Assembly: GCA_946480845.1 (NCBI GenBank)
Contig: CAMLLJ010000025.1
Location: forward strand, 1 to 17,730
DNA: 17,730 nt
Direction of reading: 5' to 3'
DNA from: an uncultured Gemmatimonadota bacterium
GTDB taxonomy: Bacteria; Gemmatimonadota; Gemmatimonadetes; Gemmatimonadales; GWC2-71-9
Shown: in pieces, positions 6,249 through 12,475 of the stretch
How the letters are laid out: the number at the start of each line of letters is the position of its first letter
Numbering within the stretch: position 1 is the stretch's first letter
Notes under the pieces: model-generated
Seen by the model: only the letters and a program-made list of their open reading frames with translations
Told to the model about the DNA's origin: nothing
The model's database searches: none
Position numbers and translations under genes: made by a program

Positions 6249-6931
6249 CAGGATCCTCCGGGTCCGCGGAATGCCGGCAGCGCCGCGACCGAGGCTGCCA
6301 GGTGGGTATGCGGCGCTTCGGCCAGCCGCGCCGCGTCGTGCGCTCCGGTGAGCACGCCGATGTTCCAGCGCACTCCCGCATGGTGCCCTGCGAGCAGGTC
6401 GAGCGCAGTGTCGCCGACGGTGGCGACCTGGTGCACGCTCGCCGTCCGGGTGAGCTCCATGGCGCGAAAGATCATGTAGGGCGCGGGGCGCCCCTCGGTC
6501 ACGTCGTCGCCGCACACGACGGCGTCCGTGACGCCGTCCCGCCAGCCGAGCGTTTCGAGCAGGAGCCCCGTGGTCTCCCGGTCGAAGCCGGTGTTGAGCG
6601 CGACCTTGATGCCGGCGCCGCGCAGCCCATCGAAGGTCTCGCGCGCTCCGTCGACCGGCCGGGCGCCCCGCGCGAGTCCCGTACGCAGCCGCTCGCGGAA
6701 TGCCGCGTAGGCCGCGCCAGCACTGCGCTCGCCCGCCGCGCCATCAGGGAAGAAGCCCCGGATCGCCTCGCGCTTGGAAGCGCCACGCACCCGCGCGAGC
6801 GCGGCCGCGCTCACCGCGATACCCGCGGCTTCAAGCGCGCCGGTGAATGCGGCGGCGACTTCTCCGCCATCGTGCACCGTCGTGCCCGCCAGGTCGAAGA
6901 CGACGAGTGCGGTGACCGGCCGGTCATTCAC
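6248..6931 (-). CDS. HAD-family hydrolase, phosphonatase (PhnX)-like
   Basis: This encodes 227 residues and resembles the phosphonatase-like HAD hydrolases (TIGR03351 type). Motif I is 'VVFDLAGTTVHD' with nucleophile D13 and acid/base position A15 in place of the usual Asp, as in phosphonoacetaldehyde hydrolases. Motif II is 'ALNTGF' (111-116). Motif III is R148 in 'TEGRPAPYMIF', and motif IV is 'VGDTALDLLAG' (172-182). K53 in 'GASKREAI' sits where PhnX carries its Schiff-base lysine. True PhnX cleaves phosphonoacetaldehyde to acetaldehyde and phosphate, but no phosphonate gene is nearby, so the substrate is open. It overlaps the VOC gene by 8 bases upstream and DUF1801 by ATGA downstream. 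It is cytoplasmic. Confidence 0.86.
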   Translation of the reverse strand: MNDRPVTALVVFDLAGTTVHDGGEVAAAFTGALEAAGIAVSAAALARVRGASKREAIRGFFPDGAAGERSAGAAYAAFRERLRTGLARGARPVDGARETFDGLRGAGIKVALNTGFDRETTGLLLETLGWRDGVTDAVVCGDDVTEGRPAPYMIFRAMELTRTASVHQVATVGDTALDLLAGHHAGVRWNIGVLTGAHDAARLAEAPHTHLAASVAALPAFRGPGGS

Positions 6932-7688
6932 GCTCGAGGAACTCGATCCAGAGCCCGCGCGCCGAGGCCGCCGGCACCCGGATGCTCCGGCCGCGGCCGT
7001 CGGTGCGGATCGGGAGCGTGAGCCCCGGCCCGCCGGCGAGGAGCTGCTGCACCCTGGCCACGTCGGGGACCCGGAGCGTCACGCCGACGATGGGCGGGCC
7101 CTCGGCCAGCCCCGGTGCGGCGGCCACGCTCCCGGGGCGCAGGGACTTCCTCAAGGCGCGCTCGCCGGTGCGGGCGCGGCCGGAGACCCAGACCGTCTCG
7201 ATGCCCTGCGCCCCGTTGTGGTGGACCAGCAGCTCGTCCGCGTCGGCGACGGGTGCCAGGTACTCGATGAAGAAGAGCCAGCGGAGCGACGAGTCCACGG
7301 GCGTCGCAATGGCGAAGGCATTGCCGGAGCGGGTCACCGGGCCGGTCGGGATGCCGGCGCCGAGCGGGCCCGCCGAATCGAGCAATGCCGTGCGCAGGGA
7401 GAGGTAGGCGCCGCCTTCGTGCAGCGCGAGGAAGGCCGCGTAATCGCGGGTCATGGCGTCGGTCTCGCCCCGCTCCGGGGTGATCAGCTCGAGCGAGGTC
7501 CCGTCGGCGAACTTGATGTGCGCGTTGCGCAGGCCGTTCGCGTGCAGCCGGCCCGGCTTGATGGTGAAGCCGAGCGCCGCGTACTCGCGCTCGGCGTCGC
7601 GGAGCTGGCGCACGGCGACCGGGACATGGTCCACGGCGAGCATCGGCTGCTGCACGGCCAGCAGCAGGAGCAATGCCGCCCCGCTCAC
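6924..7688 (-). CDS. Exported VOC / glyoxalase-like domain protein
   Basis: This encodes 254 residues from the ATG at 7688, which overlaps the GNAT stop by 4 bases. A short hydrophobic N-terminus (4-18) looks like a signal peptide or anchor. The VOC half starts with 'LAVDHVPVAVRQLRDAEREY' (17-36) and 'LGFTIKPGRLHANGLRNAHI' (39-58), then 'FADGTSLELI', matching the glyoxalase-like domain of PF13468. A second VOC-like half (about 185-250) begins 'PPIVGVTLRVPDVARVQQLL' and closes with 'ASARGLWIEFLE', the usual last strand. H21 and E67 are possible metal ligands. Members include dioxygenases, isomerases and resistance proteins; no specific substrate can be read here. Export is unusual for this fold and is inferred only from the leading hydrophobic stretch. 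Confidence 0.8.
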   Translation of the reverse strand: MSGAALLLLLAVQQPMLAVDHVPVAVRQLRDAEREYAALGFTIKPGRLHANGLRNAHIKFADGTSLELITPERGETDAMTRDYAAFLALHEGGAYLSLRTALLDSAGPLGAGIPTGPVTRSGNAFAIATPVDSSLRWLFFIEYLAPVADADELLVHHNGAQGIETVWVSGRARTGERALRKSLRPGSVAAAPGLAEGPPIVGVTLRVPDVARVQQLLAGGPGLTLPIRTDGRGRSIRVPAASARGLWIEFLERE

Positions 7689-8209
7689 GCCGCGCCCCGC
7701 GGGTCGATCGCCCGCCCCATCATGATGCAGTCGAAGAACTTCCCGTCCACGCAGGTCTCGCGGGTGAGCCGCCCCTCGGTGACGAACCCGAGCGATTCAT
7801 AGAGCGCGATCGCGCGCGTGTTGTCGGGATGCACGCGGAGGTTGATCTTCCGCACCACCCCGCCGCCTTCGGCCCACGCGAGCAGCATCTCGAGGAGCCG
7901 CCGGCCGATGCCCCGGCCCCAGTGCGATGCGACCACGCTGATCCCGAACTCGCCCGCGTGGCGGGTCCACTCCCGCGAGCCGCCGCTGAAGGTGATGCAG
8001 CCCACGATCTCGGCCGCCTCCTCGGCGAGCAGCGCGATGGCATTGTCGCTCGCCGCCATCCGCTCGAGAATCTCGCGCTGCTCCGGCTCGGTGGTGCCCG
8101 GCCCCTCGGCGCCGAACGTCAGGAATGCCGTGTCCGCGCCGATCCGGCGCCAGTAGGGGAGCAGGGCCGGCGCGTCTGCCCCGATCGCCTCGCGGATCCG
8201 GATGCTCAC
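7685..8209 (-). CDS. GNAT N-acetyltransferase
   Basis: This encodes 174 residues and is a complete single GNAT domain. The acetyl-CoA loop is 'HWGRGIGRRLLEMLL' (96-110), preceded by the beta-4 strand 'FGISVVASHW'. The end of the fold is 'INLRVHPDNTRAIALYESLG' (122-141), followed by 'FVTEGRLTRETCVDGKFFDC', a pattern typical of the RimJ/RimL-like or small-amine branch of GNATs with a C-terminal 'DxxxMxR' strand. Acyl acceptor unknown. Both ends overlap neighbours by 4 bases: ATGA with the DinB gene upstream and ATGA with the VOC gene downstream. Confidence 0.93.
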   Translation of the reverse strand: MSIRIREAIGADAPALLPYWRRIGADTAFLTFGAEGPGTTEPEQREILERMAASDNAIALLAEEAAEIVGCITFSGGSREWTRHAGEFGISVVASHWGRGIGRRLLEMLLAWAEGGGVVRKINLRVHPDNTRAIALYESLGFVTEGRLTRETCVDGKFFDCIMMGRAIDPRGAA

Positions 8210-8703
8210 CGCCGCACCTCGTACAGCCGCTTGAGCAGCTGGACCTGTCCGGTGTGATAGGCGTCGTGCTGCGCAATCCCGGCAATGAGCTCACCGAACG
8301 TCCATTTCCGCGCCCCCGCGGGTCGGTCCCCCAGGCGGTGCGGCGGCACCGCGGCCACGGCGGCGAGCAGGAGGTCGTGCTCGGTGCGGAGCACGGCCCT
8401 GTCGGCGTCCCACGCGGCCGCGTCGGCCGGCGCGGGCAGGGAGGGCCAGTCGGCCGGCGCGCGCGGGAACCGGGGCCCCTGCCCGCCCGAGAGGCGGCGC
8501 CGCACCGCGAACTTCCAGTAGGCGATGTGCAGCGCCAGCTCCCAGATGCTGGGGCGCCCCGGGCCGGGGCGCCACTTCGCCGCCGCCGCATGCACGTTCC
8601 GGAGCGCACCGATGGGGGTCGGGCCGCCGTGCCAGGCGAGCCGGCGCGGCGGTGGCTGGATGGTGTCGTGGAGCAGCTGCACGGCAGACGGCGCACGAGC
8701 CAC
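8206..8703 (-). CDS. DinB-like metalloenzyme-fold protein
   Basis: This encodes 165 residues from a GTG at 8703, chosen because GGAG lies 6 bases upstream and because 'RLAWHGGPTPIGALRNVHAA' then falls where DinB proteins normally begin. The frame remains open beyond it, but the upstream residues are shadow sequence. The metal triad of the DinB/YfiT four-helix bundle is visible: H59 in 'SIWELALHIAYWK', H146 and H150 in 'QHDAYHTGQVQLLKRLY'. Many DinB proteins are metal-dependent thiol transferases (bacillithiol, mycothiol) or have unknown roles. It is first in the run DinB-GNAT-VOC-HAD-DUF1801, and its stop overlaps the GNAT start as ATGA. Confidence 0.9.
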   Translation of the reverse strand: MARAPSAVQLLHDTIQPPPRRLAWHGGPTPIGALRNVHAAAAKWRPGPGRPSIWELALHIAYWKFAVRRRLSGGQGPRFPRAPADWPSLPAPADAAAWDADRAVLRTEHDLLLAAVAAVPPHRLGDRPAGARKWTFGELIAGIAQHDAYHTGQVQLLKRLYEVRR

Positions 8704-8832
8704 GAAGCGCTCCCGCTCGAGGGTGAGGCTGTTGAGAGCTTGAATATGTCCGGCGGCCGTGCGGCATGGGAGGGCTTCGTCGTCACTGTGTCGGGCCGTG
8801 CCGGCCCACACCCTCGAACCGGAGCCCTGACG
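8704..8832. promoter_or_regulatory. Divergent intergenic region, likely bidirectional promoter
   Basis: These 129 bases separate the DinB run (minus) from the membrane protein (plus), so promoters for both should be here. An AT-rich patch, ttgaatatgt (8740-8749), is the only break in GC-rich sequence; on the minus strand it reads acatattcaa, a possible -10 without a matching -35. A 5-bp hairpin GGGCC (8793-8797) / GGCCC (8803-8807) precedes the plus-strand gene, whose ribosome site GGAG is at 8821-8824. Confidence 0.35.
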
Positions 8833-9342
8833 ATGACCCGAGCAGGCGGCGAGCACTCCATCCGGACCACGAGCCCCTTCCCCGCGATCCTGGCTGCGGG
8901 CGGCGCTGCAGGGGCGCTCGACATCCTCGCGGCATTCGCCGTGACGATCGCGAACGGCCGCCGCCCGGTCGGGGTGCTCAAGGCCATCGCGAGCGGCCTG
9001 CTCGGCCCGGACGCGTTCTCCCGGGGGAACGCGGTCGCGGCGCTCGGACTGTTCCTCCACTTCGTCATCGCGACCGGCTGGGCCGCGATCTACTGGCTGC
9101 TGAGCCGCCGGTTTCCCGTGCTGGTGCGGCGGCCGATCCCGGCGGGAGCGCTCTACGGCATTGCGGTCTTCTGGCTGATGCGCCTGGTGGTGGTGCCGCT
9201 CTCGGCGGCGCCGGATTTTTCCAATGGGGGAGTGGCGGACATCCTGCGCGGGATGGCGATCCACATCGTCTGCGTCGGCCTCCCCATCGCGCTGATAGTG
9301 TCGCGGGCTGCGCGGGCGCCGCTCAGAGCGGCCGCACCATGA
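8833..9342 (+). CDS. Conserved small integral membrane protein, four predicted helices
   Basis: This encodes 169 residues from the ATG at 8833, with GGAG 8 bases upstream. Four hydrophobic segments lie at about 17-40, 66-88, 101-123 and 136-157. Between the first two is 'VLKAIASGLLGPDAFSRGNA' (48-67). Between the second and third is 'SRRFPVLVRRPIPAGALYGI', and the third ends 'MRLVVVPLSAAP'. This pattern (a GLLG-DAF loop, a basic loop, then a VVPLS end) recurs in a hypothetical membrane family known to me only as uncharacterised. No catalytic residues are evident. It stands alone on the plus strand between two minus-strand operons, and its end overlaps the Fer4_19-GNAT gene by 20 bases tail to tail. 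Confidence 0.83.
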   Translation: MTRAGGEHSIRTTSPFPAILAAGGAAGALDILAAFAVTIANGRRPVGVLKAIASGLLGPDAFSRGNAVAALGLFLHFVIATGWAAIYWLLSRRFPVLVRRPIPAGALYGIAVFWLMRLVVVPLSAAPDFSNGGVADILRGMAIHIVCVGLPIALIVSRAARAPLRAAAP

Positions 9343-10072
9343 CCCGGTCGGTCTGCCAGTCGCTGCCGAGCAGGAAGGGCTTGCTGCCCGCGTCGCGGAA
9401 CCCGCACTTGACGTAGAAGGCGATCGCCCGGGGGTTCCGCTCCCACACACCGAGCCAGAGCGTCGCTGCCCCGCGCTCGCGCGCAGCGGCGATCGTCGCA
9501 TCCATGAGCGACTGCGCGAGGCCGCGTCCCTGCCACACTGGATCCACGTAGAACCGGAGCAGCTCGATCGGCGCGGTGCCTGTGACCTCCGCTGGCGCCT
9601 CGCCGGCGCGCAGCTGCGCATACGCCGCGGGCGCGCCATCGGCGTCGGCGATCAGCGTGCTCCGCGCCGGATCGGCGAGGTCCGAGGCGAACTGCGCGGC
9701 GGTGTAGGTAGCGCCCACGTAGGCATCGACGTCCTCGCGCCGGTTCTCCGCCTCGAAGGCCGCGCGGAAGGTCCGCTCGCCGAACTGCGCCAGGGCGGCG
9801 GCATCCGCCGCGCCGGCCGCGCGGATCGCCGGGAGCGCGGAGCGGTCGGGTTCCGCCGAGTGCCACCGGTACTGCAGCGCGCCGGACGGGCATTTCCGAA
9901 CGGCGGCGGCAACCTCCTGCGCCGGTGCGGCGAGCGTGTCGATCCACTTGCGCCGGCGGATGTCGAAGACGGGCGGCAGGGTCCTGAGGCAGACGCCGGT
10001 GTGCCGGCAGATGTTGGGATCGAAGGTGACGGTAATGTCGGGGCTGTCGTAGGTCTGGAGCCGCTTGGCCAT
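9323..10072 (-). CDS. Fer4_19 iron-sulfur domain fused to GNAT acetyltransferase
   Basis: This encodes 249 residues with two domains. Residues 8-70 form a Fer4_19 (PF06902, YjdI-like) divergent single-cluster domain: 'DPNICRHTGVCLRTLPPVF' with C22 and C28, W43, then 'VRKCPSGALQYRW' with C61. Residues 80-249 are a complete GNAT: acetyl-CoA loop 'QGRGLAQSLM' (181-190) after 'LLRFYVDPVW', and 'WERNPRAIAFYVKCGFRDAG' (210-229). The GNAT half resembles PaiA-like acetyltransferases. In E. coli the separate genes yjdI (Fer4_19) and yjdJ (a small GNAT) are adjacent, so the link between the domains is known but the single-chain fusion is notable. There is no stop or frameshift between the two. It lies 61 bases after the upstream DinB-like gene, with a palindromic repeat in that gap. 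Confidence 0.92.
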   Translation of the reverse strand: MAKRLQTYDSPDITVTFDPNICRHTGVCLRTLPPVFDIRRRKWIDTLAAPAQEVAAAVRKCPSGALQYRWHSAEPDRSALPAIRAAGAADAAALAQFGERTFRAAFEAENRREDVDAYVGATYTAAQFASDLADPARSTLIADADGAPAAYAQLRAGEAPAEVTGTAPIELLRFYVDPVWQGRGLAQSLMDATIAAARERGAATLWLGVWERNPRAIAFYVKCGFRDAGSKPFLLGSDWQTDRVMVRPL

Positions 10073-10085
10073 GGGTCCTCCCGGG

Positions 10086-10123
10086 GGTCATCAGGAAGAT
10101 CCCTCGCTCCGCTCGGGATGACC
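10086..10123. repeat. REP-like palindromic intergenic element
   Basis: GGTCATC (10086-10092) is the exact inverted complement of GATGACC (10117-10123). Inside, ATCCC (10099-10103) pairs with GGGAT (10115-10119) in an alternative stem. On the minus strand it reads GGTCATCCCGAGCGGAGCGA followed by GGGATC. Text of this kind is a familiar dispersed intergenic repeat in several GC-rich environmental genomes. It lies between the stop at 10134 and the start at 10072, so it would be transcribed in the leader of the Fer4_19-GNAT gene. A related fragment, ggtcatcccgac, occurs at 13363-13374. Confidence 0.6.
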
Positions 10124-10133
10124 ACCCCTGGAG

Positions 10134-10652
10134 TCAGCGCGGCCGCTCCGGCCAGTCGGCGTCCGGCTGCGCTGGCGGCGGCTGTTCCGGACCCAGGCGT
10201 GCCGCGTCGATGGCCGCAAAGATGAAGTTCTCCGGCGCGACCGGCGCATCGGCAAGGCGCCTGAGCATCGCGAGCTGTCCCACGTGGGTCATCGCGTCGG
10301 CGAGCGGGCCCTGGAGGAGCTGGGGCAGCGAGATCCCGCTGAGCGGCGTCCCGGCCTCGAGCTCGTCCCCCACCGCTGACACCATCTGGTGGAAGCGCTC
10401 GACCTCGGCCGCGAAGGTGGGGAGCGGCTCCGGCTTCATCGGGTACGAACCGCCGACGAAGAACGTCCGCGTGTAGCCCATGAGGCTGGTCATGTGCCGG
10501 AGGATCTCGACGGGTGTGCGCGCCTGATGGCCGGCGGAGTAGCCCGGATAGTGCGCCGGCGCGTCGCGCAGCGCCTTCTGGGTCCGATAGGCGAGCGCCG
10601 CGAGGAAGTGGCGCAGCAGCGCGCGGTCGCCGGCGTCGCTCGAAGGAGTCAC
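10134..10652 (-). CDS. DinB-like protein with altered metal triad
   Basis: This encodes 172 residues from a GTG at 10652 that overlaps the lipoprotein stop as GTGA. The fold is DinB-like: 'TPVEILRHMTSLMGYTRTFF' (46-65) supplies H53, and 'LADAMTHVGQLAMLRRLA' (117-134) supplies H123. The third usual His position, four residues before H123, is D119. The segment 'APVAPENFIFAAIDAARLGP' and a Pro-rich tail end the protein. This subgroup is familiar to me as a DinB-family hypothetical protein. A His/Asp/His site could still hold a metal. The frame is open further upstream, but that part is shadow of the lipoprotein gene. It is cytoplasmic. Confidence 0.84.
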   Translation of the reverse strand: MTPSSDAGDRALLRHFLAALAYRTQKALRDAPAHYPGYSAGHQARTPVEILRHMTSLMGYTRTFFVGGSYPMKPEPLPTFAAEVERFHQMVSAVGDELEAGTPLSGISLPQLLQGPLADAMTHVGQLAMLRRLADAPVAPENFIFAAIDAARLGPEQPPPAQPDADWPERPR

Positions 10653-11035
10653 GCCGGCGGCAGGATCAGCGTGACGGATGCCTGACGGCACTCCGGCTCG
10701 CAGCCCGGGCCGTTGGGGCGGCTCTTCGTGTACTCGAGGTCGGTTTCGACCGACTTCACCCGGTCGCCCGCCGTGACCGTGATGATCGCGTGCGCGGGGG
10801 TCTGGTCCTCGAACTGGATGCCGCCGCCGCAGTGCGCGGGCCCGGTGCAGGTCAGCACCACCGGCGAGCGGAACGGGCGCTTCAGCTCGATCGTGGTCGT
10901 CCCCTCCGGCGCGCCCTCGACCCGGACCACGAGGCCGTCGCTGCAGCCGATCAGGGTGCATGCCTGCTCCTGCGTCGCGCTGGTGCAGGCGGTGGTCACC
11001 AGCGCCAGGCAGGCAGCGAGATACCTGCTGCTCAT
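10649..11035 (-). CDS. Cys-rich small lipoprotein
   Basis: This encodes 128 residues from the ATG at 11035, chosen because it begins a lipoprotein signal (MSSRYLAACLALVTTAC, Cys17) and overlaps the GNAT stop as ATGA. The mature part has six further Cys: C26, C31, C63, C69, C112 and C116, spaced as three likely disulfide pairs. 'GLVVRVEGAPEGTTTIELKR' (34-53) and 'HAIITVTAGDRVKSVETDLE' (82-101) suggest a small beta-sandwich. I do not recognise a named family. It shares general architecture with the lipoprotein at 14552-14926 (signal, then 'GLVVxV' strand, then Cys-ended beta domain). Probably envelope-anchored. Confidence 0.8.
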   Translation of the reverse strand: MSSRYLAACLALVTTACTSATQEQACTLIGCSDGLVVRVEGAPEGTTTIELKRPFRSPVVLTCTGPAHCGGGIQFEDQTPAHAIITVTAGDRVKSVETDLEYTKSRPNGPGCEPECRQASVTLILPPA

Positions 11036-11502
11036 TCGCGTCCTCCATGTTTGCGAGCGGCGGTCGGGATCGTGAAGATGATCGCCTCTTCCGGAACGCC
11101 GCCCACCGATGAGTACAGCCCCCGTGCGGCGAGGTTTGCTTCGTCGGTGGCCACCCACGCCTGGCCGCACCCGAGCTCGCGGCCCCGTTCGAGCAGGGCC
11201 TGCATCAGGCGGCGCCCGATGCCGCGCCGCCAGTGGGATTCCGCGACGCCCACCTCGTTGACCCAGAGCTCTGTCGGCTTGTCGGGATGCACGTAGTGCA
11301 CCGCCGAGGCCATGCCGACTACGGTCGTCCCATCGAGTGCCACCGCGAGGTGGTGCCGCGGATCGGCGAGGAACTCGGCGGCCAGGCGCGCATCGACTGC
11401 GGCGTCGAAGACGCCCGGTGCTACCCGGTCCAGCACCCGATCGTCGCCGGGCCCCAGGATCCGTACGACGATGACCTCACTGCCGCCGCCGGCGTCACTC
11501 AC
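11032..11502 (-). CDS. GNAT acetyltransferase resembling AAC(3)-I
   Basis: This encodes 156 residues from a GTG at 11502 (GTGA overlap with the DUF1572 gene). The segment 'FLADPRHHLAVALDGTTVVG' (44-63) followed by 'VHYVHPDKPTELWVNEVGV' (68-86) is the signature region of aminoglycoside 3-N-acetyltransferase I-type GNATs. The acetyl-CoA loop is 'WRRGIGRRLMQALLERG' (91-107) and the last part 'EANLAARGLYSSVGG' (121-135) also fits. It could acetylate aminoglycosides, but many relatives with the same pattern are uncharacterised, so I keep the call as AAC(3)-I-like. Gene context (DinB before, lipoprotein after) gives no support for mobility. Confidence 0.88.
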   Translation of the reverse strand: MSDAGGGSEVIVVRILGPGDDRVLDRVAPGVFDAAVDARLAAEFLADPRHHLAVALDGTTVVGMASAVHYVHPDKPTELWVNEVGVAESHWRRGIGRRLMQALLERGRELGCGQAWVATDEANLAARGLYSSVGGVPEEAIIFTIPTAARKHGGRE

Positions 11503-12053
11503 GGCTGGCCCGGCCGCCACTCGCGCGATGCGCCGCGCGGGATCGTGAGCGTCCGCCACTCCGGACCGGCGTAGTGCCGGGCGAGCTGAACGATCTGCCC
11601 TGCGTGGTAGGCGAGATGCGAAAGGTTCCGGTTGAGCGCCCCGATGACGGTGTGAGGCTGGCCGCGGATCGTCACGGTGCGGATGAGATCGCCGGGCTCG
11701 AGCGAGCCCACGGCGCCGAGCAGCAGTGTCCACCCCTCCGCCCAGCGCGCCATCAGCGCGTCCCGCGAGTCCCCGGCGGTGAGGATGAACTCGCCGTCCC
11801 GGTCGCGGTCCGGCTTCTCGCCGTCGGCCTGCCCGAAGCCGGTGAAGCGCGAGCGCAGGTTGCCGGCGACGTGCTTGACCGTGATGGCGATGCTGTTCGT
11901 CTCCGCGTCGGGTGCGGCGGCGAAGGCGTCGTCGCCGACCTGGGCCAGCGCACGCTCGGCGGTGTCGCGGAGCGCCGTGAGGCGCTCGCGCATGTCGGCC
12001 AGGTAGACGGCGCCGACGCCGCCGGATCCGGACCGCCCCGATGCTGCGCTCAT
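11499..12053 (-). CDS. DUF1572 (DinB-like) protein
   Basis: This encodes 184 residues from the ATG at 12053, overlapping the DUF3995 stop as ATGA. The DUF1572 family signature is clear throughout: 'TNSIAITVKHVAGNLRSRFT' (52-71), 'DGEKPDRDRDGEFIL' (77-91), 'IRTVTIRGQPHTVIGALNRN' (124-143), 'LSHLAYHAGQIVQLARH' (144-160). H61, H146 and H150 form the His triad, at the same positions as in the DinB protein at 8206. Roles are unknown for the family; a metal-dependent transferase activity is possible by fold. The first 14 residues are Gly/Ser-rich and probably disordered. It is directly followed by the AAC(3)-I-like gene. Confidence 0.92.
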   Translation of the reverse strand: MSAASGRSGSGGVGAVYLADMRERLTALRDTAERALAQVGDDAFAAAPDAETNSIAITVKHVAGNLRSRFTGFGQADGEKPDRDRDGEFILTAGDSRDALMARWAEGWTLLLGAVGSLEPGDLIRTVTIRGQPHTVIGALNRNLSHLAYHAGQIVQLARHYAGPEWRTLTIPRGASREWRPGQP

Positions 12054-12475
12054 GGGTCGAGCAGCGCGAGCCGCAGCAATGCCACGCCGAGCCCGAAGCA
12101 GAGCGGTGAATAGACGAGCGTGTCGCGCCGGGCGAACCGGGTTCCCCGGACGCGCTTGAAGAATCCCACCAGGCGGAAATCTCCGATCGAGCGGAAGAGG
12201 AACACGACGCACAGCAGCCACACCCCGCCCCGGAAGACGAGCGGAGCGGCCCAGCCGGGCGTCCAGAGGCCGGCGCGCCCGAGCACCACCAGCGCACCCA
12301 GCGTGAGCGCGAGGGCCACCGCCAGGGTGTCGACGGTGCGCGGCACGAACGCCGGTGCGCCGTTGACTTCGGGCACCGCGCCCGCGGCCCCGGCGCCGCC
12401 GCCGGCCGCCCAGAACAGGTGCACGATGGCGAGGACGAGCAGCACTGCGGCAATGCCAAGGGCAAGCGGGACCAT
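12050..12475 (-). CDS. DUF3995 membrane protein
   Basis: This encodes 141 residues. The start is the ATG at 12475, overlapping the thioesterase stop as TGATG; a GTG three bases earlier is an alternative. Four hydrophobic segments lie at about 3-23, 48-66, 75-94 and 121-139. The DUF3995 signature 'FLFRSIGDFRLVGFFKRVRG' (92-111) followed by 'TRFARRDTLVYSPLCF' (112-127) is unmistakable, as is the 'HLFWAAGG' end of the first helix. It is an inner-membrane protein of unknown role. It lies in a coupled chain between the hotdog thioesterase and DUF1572. Confidence 0.92.
   Translation of the reverse strand: MVPLALGIAAVLLVLAIVHLFWAAGGGAGAAGAVPEVNGAPAFVPRTVDTLAVALALTLGALVVLGRAGLWTPGWAAPLVFRGGVWLLCVVFLFRSIGDFRLVGFFKRVRGTRFARRDTLVYSPLCFGLGVALLRLALLDP

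Noticed and set aside
7797..9068. Long minus-strand frame spanning GNAT, DinB and the divergent region
   Set aside because: It lies in the wrong frame for both proteins and crosses the promoter region; no domain can be seen.
10086..10123. Palindrome considered as a rho-independent terminator
   Set aside because: No T tract follows on either strand, and the competing stems fit a REP-like element better.
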